DNA from: Megaleporinus macrocephalus
Lineage: Eukaryota; Chordata; Actinopteri; Characiformes; Anostomidae
DNA length: 64,000 bases
Assembly (NCBI GenBank): GCA_021613375.1
Contig: CM038716.1
Span: 14,703,774 to 14,767,773, forward strand
Reading direction: 5' to 3'
Position 1 is the stretch's first letter; every line of letters starts with the position of its first letter. A model generated the notes under the pieces. It saw only the letters and a program-made list of their open reading frames with translations, ran no database searches and had not been told where the DNA came from. The translations under genes were made by a program, and so were the position numbers. This document shows, one piece after another, positions 32,322 to 44,743 of the stretch.

Positions 32322-33766
32322 ACACCACCTTACTGACCACTACACCACCTTACTGACCACTACACCACCATACTAACCAATACACCACCTTACTAACCAC
32401 TACACCACCATACTTACCACTACACCACCATACTAACCACTACACTACCGTACTAACCACTACACCACCTTACTGACCACTACACCACCATACTAACCAC
32501 CACACCACCATACTAACCACTACACCACCATACTAACCACTACACCACCATACTAACCACTACACCACCATACTAACCACTACACCACCGTACTGACCAC
32601 TACACCACCGTACTAACCACTACACCACCATACTAACACTACACCACCATACTGACCACTACACCACCATACTAACCACTACACCACCGTACTAATCACT
32701 ACACCACCGTACTAACCACTACACCACCTTACTAATCACTACACCACCATACTAACCACTACACCACCATACTAACCACTACACCACCTTACTAATCACT
32801 ACACCACCATACTAACCACTACACCACCGTACTAACCACTACACCACCGTACTAACCACTACACCACCTTACTGACCACTACACCACCATACTAACCACT
32901 ACACCACCGTACTGACCACTACACCACCTTACTGACCACTACACCACCATACTAACCACTACACCACCGTACTAACCACTACACCACCGTACTAACCACT
33001 ACACCACCGTACTAATCACTACACCACCGTACTAACCACTACACCACCGTACTAACCACTACACCACCGTACTAACCACTACACCACCTTACTGACCACT
33101 ACACCACCATACTAACCACTACACCACCGTACTAACCACTACACCACCGTACTAACCACTACACCACCTTACTGACCACTACACCACCGTACTAACCACT
33201 ACACCACCGTACTAACCACTACACCACCGTACTAACCACTACACCACCTTACTGACCACTACACCACCATACTAACCACTACACCACCGTACTAACCACT
33301 ACACCACCTTACTGACCACTACACCACCATACTAACCACTACACCACCGTACTAACCACTACACCACCTTACTGACCACTACACCACCGTACTAACCACT
33401 ACACCACCGTACTAACCACTACACCACCTTACTGACCACTACACCACCATACTAACCACTACACCACCATACTAACCACTACACCACCTTACTGACCACT
33501 ACACCACCATACTAACCACTACACCACCGTACTAACCACTACACCACCGTACTAACCACTACACCACCTTACTGACCACTACACCACCATACTAACCACT
33601 ACACCACCGTACTAACCACTACACCACCTTACTGACCACTACACCACCATACTAACCACTACACCACCGTACTAACCACTACACCACCTTACTGACCACT
33701 ACACCACCATACTAACCACTACACCACCGTACTAACCACTACACCACCATACTAACCACTACACCA
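32322..33766. repeat. 20-bp minisatellite with 60-bp higher-order repeat
   Basis: About 72 units of ACCACTACACCACCNTACTA type. Units differ mainly at one position (A, G or T after CACC) and at TAAC versus TGAC. In the distal half (33,100-33,720) they are ordered as a 60-bp trimer: CCA...TAAC, CCG...TAAC, CCT...TGAC, repeated many times. The proximal half is less ordered. Confidence 0.96.
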
Positions 33767-34360
33767 AGCTGTTAAACTGAAACTCCAAATGAATCTCGTA
33801 GTGAAATGAATTATTGATAGAGTTTCTGATCATTTACATCCGCTCTGACCTCAGAACTCCTCCGGTCACCTCCTGCTCGGCTGCCCGTACAGAGGATGGG
33901 CCGCAAAACAGTTTGCCAAGTATTGATCAAGGATTTCTTTACACGAGGGACTTTCACGAGCGATGTCTTCACGCTCTTCACATGCTGTCTGATTTACCCT
34001 TCATTACACTGAGCTGAGATCAGATTTATGTCTAATTACTCCAATCAAAGATTACTTTACATCTGAATGTATTGATCTAAGATCAGACGGCCAGTGAAGT
34101 GTATTGATCTGCTTCCCTACACGCCAGACAGACAGCAGCGCCGCTCCTTCTGTTTTCTACCCTCTTTCATTCAGTACATCATATTTTTATCATACAGGAG
34201 TTTCACTGTGAACACACTGCATTTATGATAAAATATCAAAGAAAATTTGAAACAGGCTTATTACATATTAATTATTTTAATAGATATTAATTACAGTAGA
34301 AGCAGAGAACGAGGCAGAGCTACAAAACAACAGCTAACAAGTTCCAGTATCTCCAACAAC
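33767..34360. other. Unique block between two minisatellites
   Basis: High-complexity sequence with GATCA-rich phrases (TGATCAAGG, TTGATCTAAGATCAGA, ATTGATCTGCTTC) and no repeat. Possible conserved non-coding element; the 67-codon open frame is not convincing as a gene. Confidence 0.3.
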
Positions 34361-35378
34361 TAGCCTGTAAAAGGTAAACCGTAACACTACCTTCACCTAC
34401 CTGTGTACAGGTAAACTGTAACATTACCTTCACCTACCTGTGTACAGGTAAACTGTATCACTACCTTCACCTACCTGTGTACAGGTAAACCGTAACACTA
34501 CCTTCACCTACCTGTGTACAGGTAAACTGTAACATTACCTTCACCTACCTGTGTACAGGTAAACTGTAACACTACCTCCACCTACCTGTGTACAGGTAAA
34601 CCGTAACACTACCTTCACCTACCTGTGTACAGGTAAACTGTAACACTACCTCCACCTACCTGTGTACAGGTAAACTGTAACATTACCTTCACCTACCTGT
34701 GTACAGGTAAACTGTAACACTACCTTCACCTACCTGTGTACATGTAAACTAAAACTACCTTCACCTACCTGTGTACATGTAAACAGTAACACTATCTTCA
34801 ACTACCTGTGTACAGGTAAACTAACATCACCTTCACCTACCTCTGTACAAGTAAACAGTAACACTACCTTCACCTACCTGTGTGCAAGTAAAATGTAACA
34901 CTACCTTCACCTACCTGTGTACAGGTAAACTGTAACACTGCCTTCACCTACCTGTGTACAGGTAAACTGTAACACTGCCTTCACCTACCTGTGTACAGGT
35001 AAACTCTAACACTACCTTCACCTACCTGTGTACAGGTAAACTGTAACACTACCTTCACCTACCTGTGTACAGGTAAACTGTATCACTACCTTCACCTACC
35101 TGTGTACAGGTAAACTGTAACACTACCTTCACCTACCTGTGTACAGGTAAACCGTATCACTACCTTCACCTACCTGTGTACAGGTAAACCGTATCACTAC
35201 CTTCACATACCTGTGTACAGGTAAACCGTATCACTACCTTCACCTACCTGTGTACAGGTAAACCGTATCACTACCTTCACCTACCTGTGTACAGGTAAAC
35301 TGTAACACTACCTTCACCTACCTGTGTACAGGTACACTGTAGCACTACCTTCACCTACCTGTGTACAGGTAAACTGTG
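34361..35378. repeat. 37-bp minisatellite derived from a SINE tail
   Basis: About 27 units built on ACACTACCTTCACCTACCTG and TGTACAGGTAAACTGTA. The same sequence occurs once, in the 3' part of the SINE at 12,575-12,738, so the array probably arose by expansion of a SINE tail. Each unit carries the inverted repeat ACCTGT-GT-ACAGGT, with CACCT and CAGGTA motifs. Confidence 0.93.
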
Positions 35379-35415
35379 AGTCTGTCTGGAGAGGTCTGTG
35401 TATGTGGATGAACAG

Positions 35416-35490
35416 GGTGGTCTGTGGTGGTCTGTGGTGGTCTGTGGTGGTCTGTGGTGGTCTGTGGTGGTCTGTGGTGGTCTGTGGGGG
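35416..35490. repeat. 10-bp GGTGGTCTGT tandem repeat
   Basis: Seven perfect decamers next to the end of the 37-bp array. Confidence 0.95.
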
Positions 35491-35655
35491 GCTGCTGTTT
35501 ATCCGGGGTGTTGAGAAGCGTTTGATGTTGAAAGTGTTCTGTCTGCACCCGCACGCCGAGGTGTAGCATCACAGCCTCGCAGCCTCGCAGAGGAGGTCAG
35601 ACATCGACCGGCAGAAGGCTGTGGTCGTGTCTGTCAAAGGCTATTAGTGTCCACT

Positions 35656-35671
35656 CGCACGCACACACAGA

Positions 35672-35703
<32 letters not shown>

Positions 35704-36044
35704 GACACACACACACAGTTTCACCCCAAGGACAACATGACAGTAGTGTGTTGTGCTGATCAAGCGAAGTGTGTAAGTGTGTAGGTGTGTAGGTGTGTAA
35801 GTGTGTAGGTGTGTGTGTAAGTGTGTAGGTGTGTAAGTGTGTGTTAGAATCTCTAACAGGTGACGGGACGCTCCTCCCGCTGACAGTCTTTGACCGCCAC
35901 CTCGTCCAGAAGGTGACAGAGGACATGCTCCAATCACTTCCCAGACAAACAGCTCCGAGCTACAGTTCAGTGAAAATTTAATCTACGTATACACCCCCAA
36001 CACTCACTCCCCACTCACTCCCCACTCACTCCCCACTCACTCCT
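35656..36044. repeat. (CA)n, GTGTGTAGGT and CCCCACTCACT microsatellites
   Basis: Three simple repeats in sequence: (AC)n at about 35,660-35,718, a 10-bp GTGTGTAGGT/GTGTGTAAGT array at 35,770-35,842, and an 11-bp CCCCACTCACT array at 35,999-36,044. The DNA between them is unique. Confidence 0.85.
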
Positions 36045-36235
36045 CCACCCCGTCTCCAGTGTAGTCAATCAGCATGTTTTGGGTCTGAAGTTTCCTTTAT
36101 TTGTGTTCAGTGTTGGGTGACTGTGGCTGTTATCAGAAATGGAAATAGTTATATATATATTATAAATGTTTTCATCACCACATTATTACTTAACAAGTGC
36201 ATTTCCAGAAACAGAATGGTTGTGCAGTGTAAGCA

Positions 36236-36712
36236 GTTCAACAACTGTTGCTAAGGTGTTGCTTGGCAGTTGCTATAGTATCCCAGGTTGTTGCTAGGGT
36301 GCTGCTTGGTGGTTGCTAGGGTATTCCAACTGGTTGCTTGGCAGTTTACTAGGATATCCCAACTGGTTGCTAGGACATTGCTAGGCGGTTGCTAGGGTGT
36401 CCCAGCTGGTTGCTAGGGTGTTGCTATGTAGTTGCTAGAGTGTTGCTAGGTGGTGGATAAGGTATCTTAGCTGGTTGCTTTGATGTTTTAAGCCTGTTGA
36501 TAGGGTATGCAAGCTGGTTACTAGAGTGTTCCTAGGCAGTTGCTAGGGTGTCCCAACTGGTTGCTAGGGTGTTGCTATGTAGAGCGTTGCTAGGAGGTGG
36601 CTAGAGTATCCCAGCTGGTTCCTAGGCAGTTGTGAGGTTGTCCCAGCTGGTTGCCATGGTATCCCTATGGTATGCTAGTGTTCCTAGACAGTTGCTAGGG
36701 TGTCCCAGCAGG
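36236..36712. repeat. GTTGCTAGG-type degenerate minisatellite
   Basis: Irregular repetition of GGTTGCTAGGGTGTTGCTAG and TCCCAGCTGGTTGC in units of about 20-50 bp. This phrase is common in fish genomes and decays here into mixed units. Confidence 0.85.
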
Positions 36713-36947
36713 GATGAATTAAGGACAAGTAGAGGAGTGAGGGTCAGTGTGTCTCTGGATTAGAGTTCAGGGATCTGCTCCCAGTGAGTACAGGTTGGAG
36801 GCTGTAGGTTAAATTAAATTATGTTTGGGGGTGTCCAAATAATTAATGGAGAACAAAGGATGGGGAAAAAATGACAAACAGACGAGTGCAGGTCGAACAC
36901 TACAGTCACACACCATAATTATGTTCTACTGTAGCTATGTGTAACTG

Positions 36948-37317
36948 AAAGAACAGTAAAAGAATAATGATGATGTTTGATGGTGTAAATGAGTTTATCA
37001 GTAGTCAGTAGTGATTATTAAACTGAGTACTGAACTGAATGAACATTAAAAGAATAATGAGGATGTTTGATGGTGTAAATGAGTTTATCAGTAGTCAGTA
37101 GTGATTATTAAACTGAGTACTGAACTGAATGAACATTAAAAGAATGATGAGGATGTTTGATGGTGTAAATGAGTTTATCAGTAGTCAGTAGTGATTATTA
37201 AACTGAGTACTGAACTGAATGATCATTAAAAGAATAATGAGGATGTTTGATGGTGTAAATGAGTTAATCAGTAGTCAGTAGTGATTATTAAACTGAGTAC
37301 TGAACTGAATAAACATT
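36948..37317. repeat. 90-bp tandem repeat, four copies
   Basis: Four units of 90 bp begin GAACATTAAAAGAATAATGA, continue GATGTTTGATGGTGTAAATG and end GAGTACTGAACTGAAT. The units are almost identical, indicating recent expansion. Confidence 0.95.
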
Positions 37318-38258
37318 AAATAAAATGTTACTACGTTGTTACTAATGATTGAACATGCTAGGTAGGTTGTAACGTGCAAGCTCATCCTGAGAGGTCACGC
37401 ATTGATTCTTTAAAGGGTCATAAATGGTTTAAAATTGGTTTATTTATTATGTATTAGGTCATAAATGCAATTAGGGCCTTAATAGGCACCTTAATTACTT
37501 AATAAGCAGTTAGTTACTGATCTGACTTCTCCATCGCTCAGCTGCATCACACGTTTATTAAACAGTTACTAAAATATTAATCAGTAATTCTAACTTGGCC
37601 TGCGTTAACATTCCAAAATCTGCTCCTGGACGTTTACATCCTCCTGATATTCATTCCACCTTCCAAACTACAAGCTGGACCATGTTTTGGACGTCCACCA
37701 GCCCTGAACTAGTGCGTTTGAGGATTTGTGTCTAACAATGTGGAAACAAATTGGGAACCACATTTTTTGGTCCATTTAGTCCAGTCCACTGTTGATGTCC
37801 AGCCAGCGTTTCCAGTCACTGTTTCCAAATTAGCATTTGGATCATAGCGAACCATTAATTACTGCTTGGCTCACCTTGTGGGTTTGACTTATATCTGGAA
37901 TTCACATCCAGAAGAGTGGAGCTCCGTTCAGCTGAATGATGGAGTGATCAAGTGCGTGTGTACTGCTGTAATACTCCAGTAATGCTCCACCTCCAGTAAA
38001 GATGGATGTTAAGTTATGGTCATTTTAATATCTCATTCCTTTGATGAATGGTCTAACTGCTGCTGACCAGTAGCCTAGTGTTCAGTAAGATGAGCTGACA
38101 CCATTTTTATTTAAGGTATTTAAGGTGGCATGGAATTTAAGGTGTCAGTGCATTTATGGTAGCCAGCAATCAAGCAGTTTATAAACTACATTTTAATTAT
38201 TATCATCATTTTTTCAGAATTTAATTTAATGTATTTAAGAAGCTATATTTACTCAGTA
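37318..38258. other. Intergenic sequence without recognised gene
   Basis: AT-rich unique sequence. No repeat array, RNA gene or exon that I can support. Confidence 0.3.
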
Positions 38259-38513
38259 AACACTTTATTATTAAATATTAATCAGTATTAATAGAGTAAG
38301 TGGAGCTTTTACACTTTATTATTAAATATTAATCAGTATTAATAGAGTAAGTAGAGCTTTTACACTTAATTATTAAATTTTAATTAGTATTAATAGAGTA
38401 AGTAGTGCTTTTACACTTTATTATTAAATATTAACCAGTATTAATAGAGTAAGTAGTGCTTTTACACTTTATTATTAAATATTAATCAGTATTAATAGAG
38501 TAAGTAGTGTTTT
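38259..38513. repeat. 51-bp tandem repeat, five copies
   Basis: Units of ACACTTTATTATTAAATATT, AATCAGTATTAATAGAGTAA and GTAGTGCTTTT. Very AT-rich, with few differences between copies. Confidence 0.93.
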
Positions 38514-38939
38514 CCATACGTCAGTGTGTTTATTTAACTCTTTCCAAGCTTCTCCTAAACAACCCAGTATTATTATCAGTTCTCATCTAATACCTGCTTT
38601 GACTGCTCAGTACTTCATTAAGATAAATCAAGATTTGCTGCTGAAGGAACTGAACACATTCATACAATGTCTGGGGCGTCCAGGAGAAATCTGGAACCTA
38701 ACTTTGTTCTTCAAACTGGATCAAGATCTGATCTACTTCTCTCACAATAACATATTCATGATACTTTGTATTGTATGTCTGATTATTTACATCTGTTCTA
38801 ATCAGATCTGGTGGTGAACACACACTTATTGATCAGATAAAGATGTTTACACAGTGGTAGATGTATCTGCTGTCTTTTACATGTTAGGAACAAGAAGAAT
38901 TGAAGAATACATCGAGATCGTTTCTTCTTTCAGAGACAC

Positions 38940-39420
38940 GAGGCTTCATCACTCCACTGATCTTTCTGAATGGGAGCGCTCCACCGGCCACGATTGAGTC
39001 TTAACACGCTGTCGAGCAGCTGCATCCGAGACAGCAGGACAGGGGGGTCAATAACGGGGGGTCAGGAGGTCACATCTCTGCACCAATTCCACGCTCATGA
39101 ATTAAAGATGATTAGGGGCGTGGCACGCGGCCCAGGGGCTTCCGTTGGCGGGTCGTTTATCCAGAGGCCGGGTTTTGGAGAGAGAGAGAGGGCGAGCGAG
39201 TGGGCGTCGTAATTGAGCGCATGGCTCTGATAACGCGGGGGCCGGTGGACAGGAGATTAAAAACCCTCTCGGCGCAGCTCCAGAACGAGCTCTCGACACC
39301 AGGACGCATCACCCACGGCCGCCACCCCGTCCAGGTTCCCAGAACCAAGCAGACGTGGGGCTGTCTGGAGCTCCAGCACACCTAGTCTGAAACTGGAGCG
39401 TGTGCTCCGGTGATCGAGCC
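38940..39420. other. Unique CpG-containing block, candidate regulatory element
   Basis: Mixed-composition, high-complexity sequence (for example CACGGCCGCCACCCCGTCC, ATTAAAGATGATTAGGGGCG) between two repeat tracts. Small open frames exist on both strands, but none has a splice-supported or recognisable product. A conserved non-coding element is the best guess. Confidence 0.3.
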
Positions 39421-39751
39421 ATGAATTATTTACTGTATCTCAGTCCTGATGCGAACGCCAACGTAGAGTAATTCTCTAAGATGAATATTCATGACCACCT
39501 GGACGGTGTCCAGCGTCTCAAAAACATTTCTTTTAATGAACTGTGGGGGTCTTCTGGGGTGCGTGGAAATGAGCATTGGCGTAGGAACCAGCAGGGATGG
39601 GGGGGACGTGTCCCACCCAATATCAGAAACAGGTAGATTTGTCCCACCCAAAAAATAAACCACAGAAAAGTGGAAACTGTTTAAAACTTAAATTTTAAAA
39701 TCACGTTTTGGCAGCATTCACTATTCACGAGCTGTGTTTGTTGTCAGTAAT

Positions 39752-40246
39752 GGGCTCTGGTTATTAGGTGGTCTTTCACTGTGTTAAGGTTCTGGTTGTT
39801 AGGTGGTCTTTTACTGTGTTAAGGTTCTGGTTATTAGGTGGTCTTTCACTGTGTTAAGGCTCTGGTTGTTAGGTGGTCTTTCACTGTGTTAAGGCTCTGG
39901 TTATTAGGTGGTCTTTCACTGTGTTAAGGCTATAGTTGTTAGGTGGTCTTTCACTGTGTTAAGGCTCTGGTTGTTAGGTGGTCTTTCACTGTGTTAAGGC
40001 TCTGGTTGTTAGGTGGTCTTTCACTGTGTTAAGGCTCTGGTTGTTAGGTGGTCTTTCATTGTGTTAAGGCTCTGGTTGTCAGGTGGTCTTTCACTGTGTT
40101 AAGGCTCTGGTTGTTAGGTGGTCTTTCACTGTATTAAGGCTCTGGTTGTTAGGTGGTCTTTCACTGTGTTAAGGCTCTGGTTGTTAGGTGGTCTTTCACT
40201 GTGTTAAGGCTCTGGTTGTTAGGTGGTCTTTCACTGTGTTAAGGCT
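39752..40246. repeat. 35-bp minisatellite
   Basis: About 14 units of GGCTCTGGTTGTTAGGTGGT and CTTTCACTGTGTTAA, almost homogeneous. Upstream, at 39,590-39,660, GGGGACGTGTCCCACCCAAT and its echo GTCCCACCCAAAAAATAAAC look like part of a dispersed fish repeat. Confidence 0.95.
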
Positions 40247-40249
40247 TGT

Positions 40250-41925
40250 GTTGAGATGCCTGTTCAGAAATATCCTGAAGTCAGCAGCTTCACTGAGCCG
40301 AGCTCTCGCTTCTCTGGAGTGTCCGGTAGCTACGCCAGCTTTAAACGTGAGGTCAGTGATGAGAGCAGTGAATAACAACACTGACCATATATACTGTAAT
40401 AAACAGCTTTAGTATAATGTGTTGCTATGGTAACAGACTAGAAGGGTTTGGGTTAGCTAACGTTTATATTAACTTTAGTCAGAAACACTCTGAAACATAA
40501 AGTTACATCACTCTCTAGCCACGCCCCCAAACTGCAGACTGCTACTACACTACATACGTAAAATTAATAAAACAAAATAAAATTAATTAATAAAAGGAAG
40601 CCATCGTTAGAAGTGCTGTCAGTAGTTCAGTATGTAATGTTCCAGAGGGCGCTGTTTGGGACGCAGCCTTACTGTCTAACATTAATGTTAGTCTAGTTTA
40701 GTCAGGAAACCTTAGCATACATTTATTTATCATTTCATTTCAGCATCATAACTGAAGATAATAAATTATTTTTTGTTATATATGTATATAATCCAGACAC
40801 TGAATGTATAATTTAAAAGTTTTCTGACAGCAGTAGCACGTAATGTGGAGAATCTAGTCTAGTTTATAAAGTGATCTTTAATTGGATTTATTTAATAATA
40901 ATCAAACGTACAGATAATGTTATATTTTGTTTATTTATTTTTTATTTACTGTAATTCCACAAATGTTGTTCTACGTCACTATACATACAGTGATTTACTA
41001 CCTTACCTACAGTGGAATCATCAATATTTTTAATTTCATATTAGCAAATGCCCCCCCAATACCAAACCCGCTCGTACGCCCTTGGAAAGGAGTCTTATAT
41101 AAGAGAACCGGATACATACTTGCAATGAATTTTAAAAACTATACATTTAATCATTTTTTCAATCTTTCTGATGTATAGAACTTCTTGATCTTTACTAGGA
41201 ATTTGAAACAAATTTGTTAATGGCCAGAAACTGTGTTACTGACCAGGTCGGTACCATTTATATCATCATCTGCGTTTGGAAATCAATCTAAAAAATTTTA
41301 AAAGATCAAACAAAGTCATATGTAGTCAACTGGAATTGAATTATGTAATCAATTATTTGAATATTTAAAAAGAAATGAATGAATAATCACAATTAATTGA
41401 GTTTCGTCAGAGGCTTCTCCGCTGCTCCAGGCTGCCGGTGACCTGGACACTTTGATTACCTCCAACATGAATGAAGGGTTATTGATGAATTGATCGCTAG
41501 CCTGGCTGACATACAGTGCAGCTGTTCACCTGAGCCGGGGTGCGTGCAGGACTGGCTTTCTTCTCCTGCCAGCAGTGACATTTCAGAGAACAAAGCATGC
41601 CAACACTCAGCGCACCGTCTATAGTTAGCAATCATCCAGAGGAGGCTTCATCGCTCACTGTGTGCTCCATCACCGAGTCTCAGCGCTTCACGCTCGCGTT
41701 CTGTCGCTACAAGTGGCTCGCCTGTTGCCGTAAGTAGGGCTTCTCACAGTGTGAAGCCTGGTGACAGAGTTACCGCCATCATTACACCAGTCTATCACTG
41801 CACTTCAGCAGACTGGAGAAAGACACGCCCCCTTCAAGACCCCTGCTATAACACTGCAAATAATACAGACTACCCTCATTAACATCAGCTCTAACGTTTA
41901 ATCCACACAGCCATTCTGAACAGCG
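40250..41925. other. Intergenic region with repeat fragments
   Basis: AT-rich sequence with transposon-like scraps (GGGCGCTGTTTGGGACGCAG at about 40,648). The segment 41,390-41,720 is unique, of mixed composition, and may be a conserved element (for example GACACTTTGATTACCTCC). No gene recognised. Confidence 0.3.
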
Positions 41926-41929
41926 CCCC

Positions 41930-42885
41930 CTACGCTTCCTGTAGTGTATTACAGTCTGTCAGAACCACCGTCGCCCCCTACGCTTCCTGTAGTGTATTAC
42001 AGTCCGTCAGAACCACCGTCGCCCCCTACGCTTCCTGTAGTGTATTACAGTCCGTCAGAACCACCGTTGCCCCCTACGCTTCCTGTAGTGTATTACAGTC
42101 CGTCAGAACCACCGTCGCCCCCTACGCTTCCTGTAGTGTATTACAGTCTGTCAGAACCACCGTCGCCCCCTACGCTTCCTGTAGTGTATTACAGTCTGTC
42201 TGAACCACCGTCGCCCCCCTACGCTTCCTGTAGTGTATTACAGTCTGTCAGAACCACCGTCGCCCCCTACGCTTCCTGTAGAGTATTACAGTCTATCAGA
42301 ACCACCGTCGCCCCCTACGCTTCCTGTAGTGTATTACAGTCTGTCAGAACCACCGTCGCCCCCTACGCTTCCTGTAGTGTATTACAGTCTGTCAGAACCA
42401 CCGTCGCCCCCTACGCTTCCTGTAGTGTATTACAGTCTGTCAGAACCACCGTCGCCCCCTACGCTTCCTGTAGTGTATTACAGTCTGTCAGAACCACCGT
42501 CGCCCCCTACGCTTCCTGTAGTGTATTACAGTCTGTCAGAACCACCGTCGCCCCCTACGCTTCCTGTAGTGTATTACAGTCTGTCAGAACCACCGTCGCT
42601 CCCTACGCTTCCTGTAGTGTATTACAGTCTGTCAGAACCACCGTCGCCCCCTACGCTTCCTGTAGTGTATTACAGTCTGTCAGAACCACCGTCGCCCCCT
42701 ACGCTTCCTGTAGTGTATTACAGTCTGTCAGAACCACCGTCGCCCCCTACGCTTCCTGTAGGGTATTACAGTCTGTCAGAACCACCGTCGCCCCCTACGC
42801 TTCCTGTAGGGTATTACAGTCTGTCAGAACCACCGTCGCCCCCTACGCTTTCTGTAGTGTATTACAGTCTGTCAGAACGACTGTG
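41930..42885. repeat. 48-bp minisatellite
   Basis: About 20 units of CTTCCTGTAGTGTATTACAG, TCTGTCAGAACCACCGTCGC and CCCCTACG. As 48 is a multiple of three, two frames stay open (335 and 223 codons, Pro/Ser/Tyr- and Val/Ala/Tyr-rich). One extra C near 42,217 shifts the phase between frames. These open frames start on GTG and have no gene context, so I treat them as artefacts. Confidence 0.95.
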
Positions 42886-42971
42886 TATGTATGTTTTCTG
42901 CTGACCGTATATGTTTGTGCCTGTTTGTCCAACATTTTTTCTGAAATTTAAGGTATAAGTGGGGATTTGAG

Positions 42972-43215
42972 TTGCCATAACAGCCTCTACTCTTCTGGGA
43001 GGCTTTACACTGGATGTTGGAACATTGCTCTGAGGAACTGACTGAGAATTAGTGATGTTGGATGATCAGTACAACAATATTCTGCTCTACAGCCCAACGC
43101 TGGGGGCTTTACACCCCTCTAGTCCACACTTGGCGTTGGGTCTGGTGACCTTAGGCTCATTTGCAGTCGCGCCAGAGCGTCTCGTTCTATTGGTCGGTGT
43201 TTTTCTACTCAGAAG
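42972..43215. mobile_element. Dispersed fish repeat, longest copy
   Basis: This is the third and best copy of the element at 440-615 and 2,516-2,665: CAGCCTCTACTCTTCTGGGA, GGATGTTGGAACATTGCTCT, then GGGGGCTTTACACCCCTCTA and TGGCGTTGGGTCTGGTGACC. Non-coding. Downstream, 43,220-43,640 is unique sequence. Confidence 0.65.
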
Positions 43216-43636
43216 AAACATGCAGCAGGTGCAGTACATCAGTGGATGAATCTTAAAGAAGCTAAGACGAAGGGCTGTCTGGATACGGTTGGACGTACAG
43301 CGTGTACAGGGGAACCTCCCAGCGAGTGACCTCACTCGGCCGGTAAGCGCAGCTGTGATTGGGAACAGCTGTGTGCAGGACGATCGATTCCACAGACAGC
43401 GGTTACTTTTCAGCTGCTTTGCTGATTCAACCCTTTTTTTCGGAGACATGTGAGCGAGCTGACGCCTTCGAGCCTGCATCGCTCGCCTTAGAAGGACCGG
43501 CTCTCCTCCGCTCCCCAACCGCGGCCCAGGCAACTGTTGCCAAGGCAACCACGCTGAGACGGCATCCTCCGACTCCAGCTGACTGTAAGCGCTCCTCTTT
43601 CCCCTCCTCCACCTCTCCCTCTCTCTCAATACGTCC

Positions 43637-43641
43637 ATCCA

Positions 43642-43675
<34 letters not shown>

Positions 43676-43868
43676 TCTTTCTCTCTATATTGCGCGTGTG
43701 TTCTCAGGACCCCATGGACACCATCAAATCCTCTGCATCTTCGCCCATACTCGCTCTCCATGGCAACAAGCCAGGCCGGCATTCTCCCAGCTGTATGACT
43801 AAGGCATGCAGAGAAACTTAGCTAATAAATAAATAAATAAATAAAAGCCTGTATGCAGACACACACAT

Positions 43869-43905
<37 letters not shown>

Positions 43906-43915
43906 GAGGAAGAGA
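43637..43915. repeat. (CT)n and (GA)n microsatellites
   Basis: (CT)n at about 43,637-43,686 and (GA)n at about 43,872-43,915, opposite purine/pyrimidine polarity about 200 bp apart, with an (AAAT)n run at 43,825-43,845. Confidence 0.9.
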
Positions 43916-44320
43916 GAGAGGTTATAACCCAGAGGAAACACAAACTGTACAGTAGTGTACACGCCTGATCGTGACGATAAGCCGTGCGGCCTTCAGTCTT
44001 CAGTGAAATCCATTTACATGCCAAATATGGACGACCAGTTCACATCTTCATTACGCGTTTCAACTAATGATGCCCCTTCTTGAGTCCTGAACCTCTTATA
44101 AACCTAACCAGTGAACAAAAGCATTACTATGAAAGAATATTCATTATAATATAAATTATTATAAATTAATAAACAGTACACTTAAAACGAGGGGTAGCTC
44201 AATACCAATATTGACACCACAATCTTGAATATCAATACCGTCTTTGTCCCCATCAGTATTGAGTAAAATGTAAGATTATTTGTTTAAAACATTTGAAAAA
44301 AAACAAATTATTAACAGAAT

Positions 44321-44743
44321 GTGATAGTGAGTCACTGTAGTACCACTTTGTACCTGAAGAGGTGAAAGTGATTCACTGTAATACCACTTTGTACCTGAAG
44401 AGGTGATAGTGAGTCACTATAGTACCACTTTGTACCTGAAGAGGTGATAGTGAGTCACTATAGTACCACTTTGTACCTAAAGAGGTGATAGTGAGTCACT
44501 GTAGTACCATTTTGTACCTAAAGAGGTGATAGTGAGTCACTGTAGTACCGTTTTGTACCTCAAGAGGTGATAGGGAGTCACTGCAGTACCACTTTGTACC
44601 TGAAGAGGTGATAGTGAGTCACTGTAGTACCACTTTGCACCTGAAGAGGTGATAGTGAGTCACTGTAGTACCACTTTGTACCTGAAGAGGTGATAGTGAG
44701 TCACTGTAGTACCACTTTCTACCTGAAGAGGTGATAGTGAGTC
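44321..44743. repeat. 41-bp minisatellite carrying AP-1 consensus sites
   Basis: Ten units of GTGATAGTGAGTCACTGTAG, TACCACTTTGTACCTGAAGA and G. Eight of them contain a perfect TGAGTCA (AP-1/TRE) inside the palindrome GTGAGTCAC or AGTGAGTCACT. The array ends about 0.85 kb before the first TATA box of the 530-residue gene. Confidence 0.93.

Noticed and set aside
32322..35378. CRISPR-like array
   Set aside because: The repeats are directly adjacent with no unique spacers and the DNA is vertebrate; these are minisatellites.
41944..42951. 335- and 223-residue Pro/Ser/Tyr open frames
   Set aside because: Both are translations of the 48-bp minisatellite, start on GTG, and switch phase by a single inserted C. 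No gene context.
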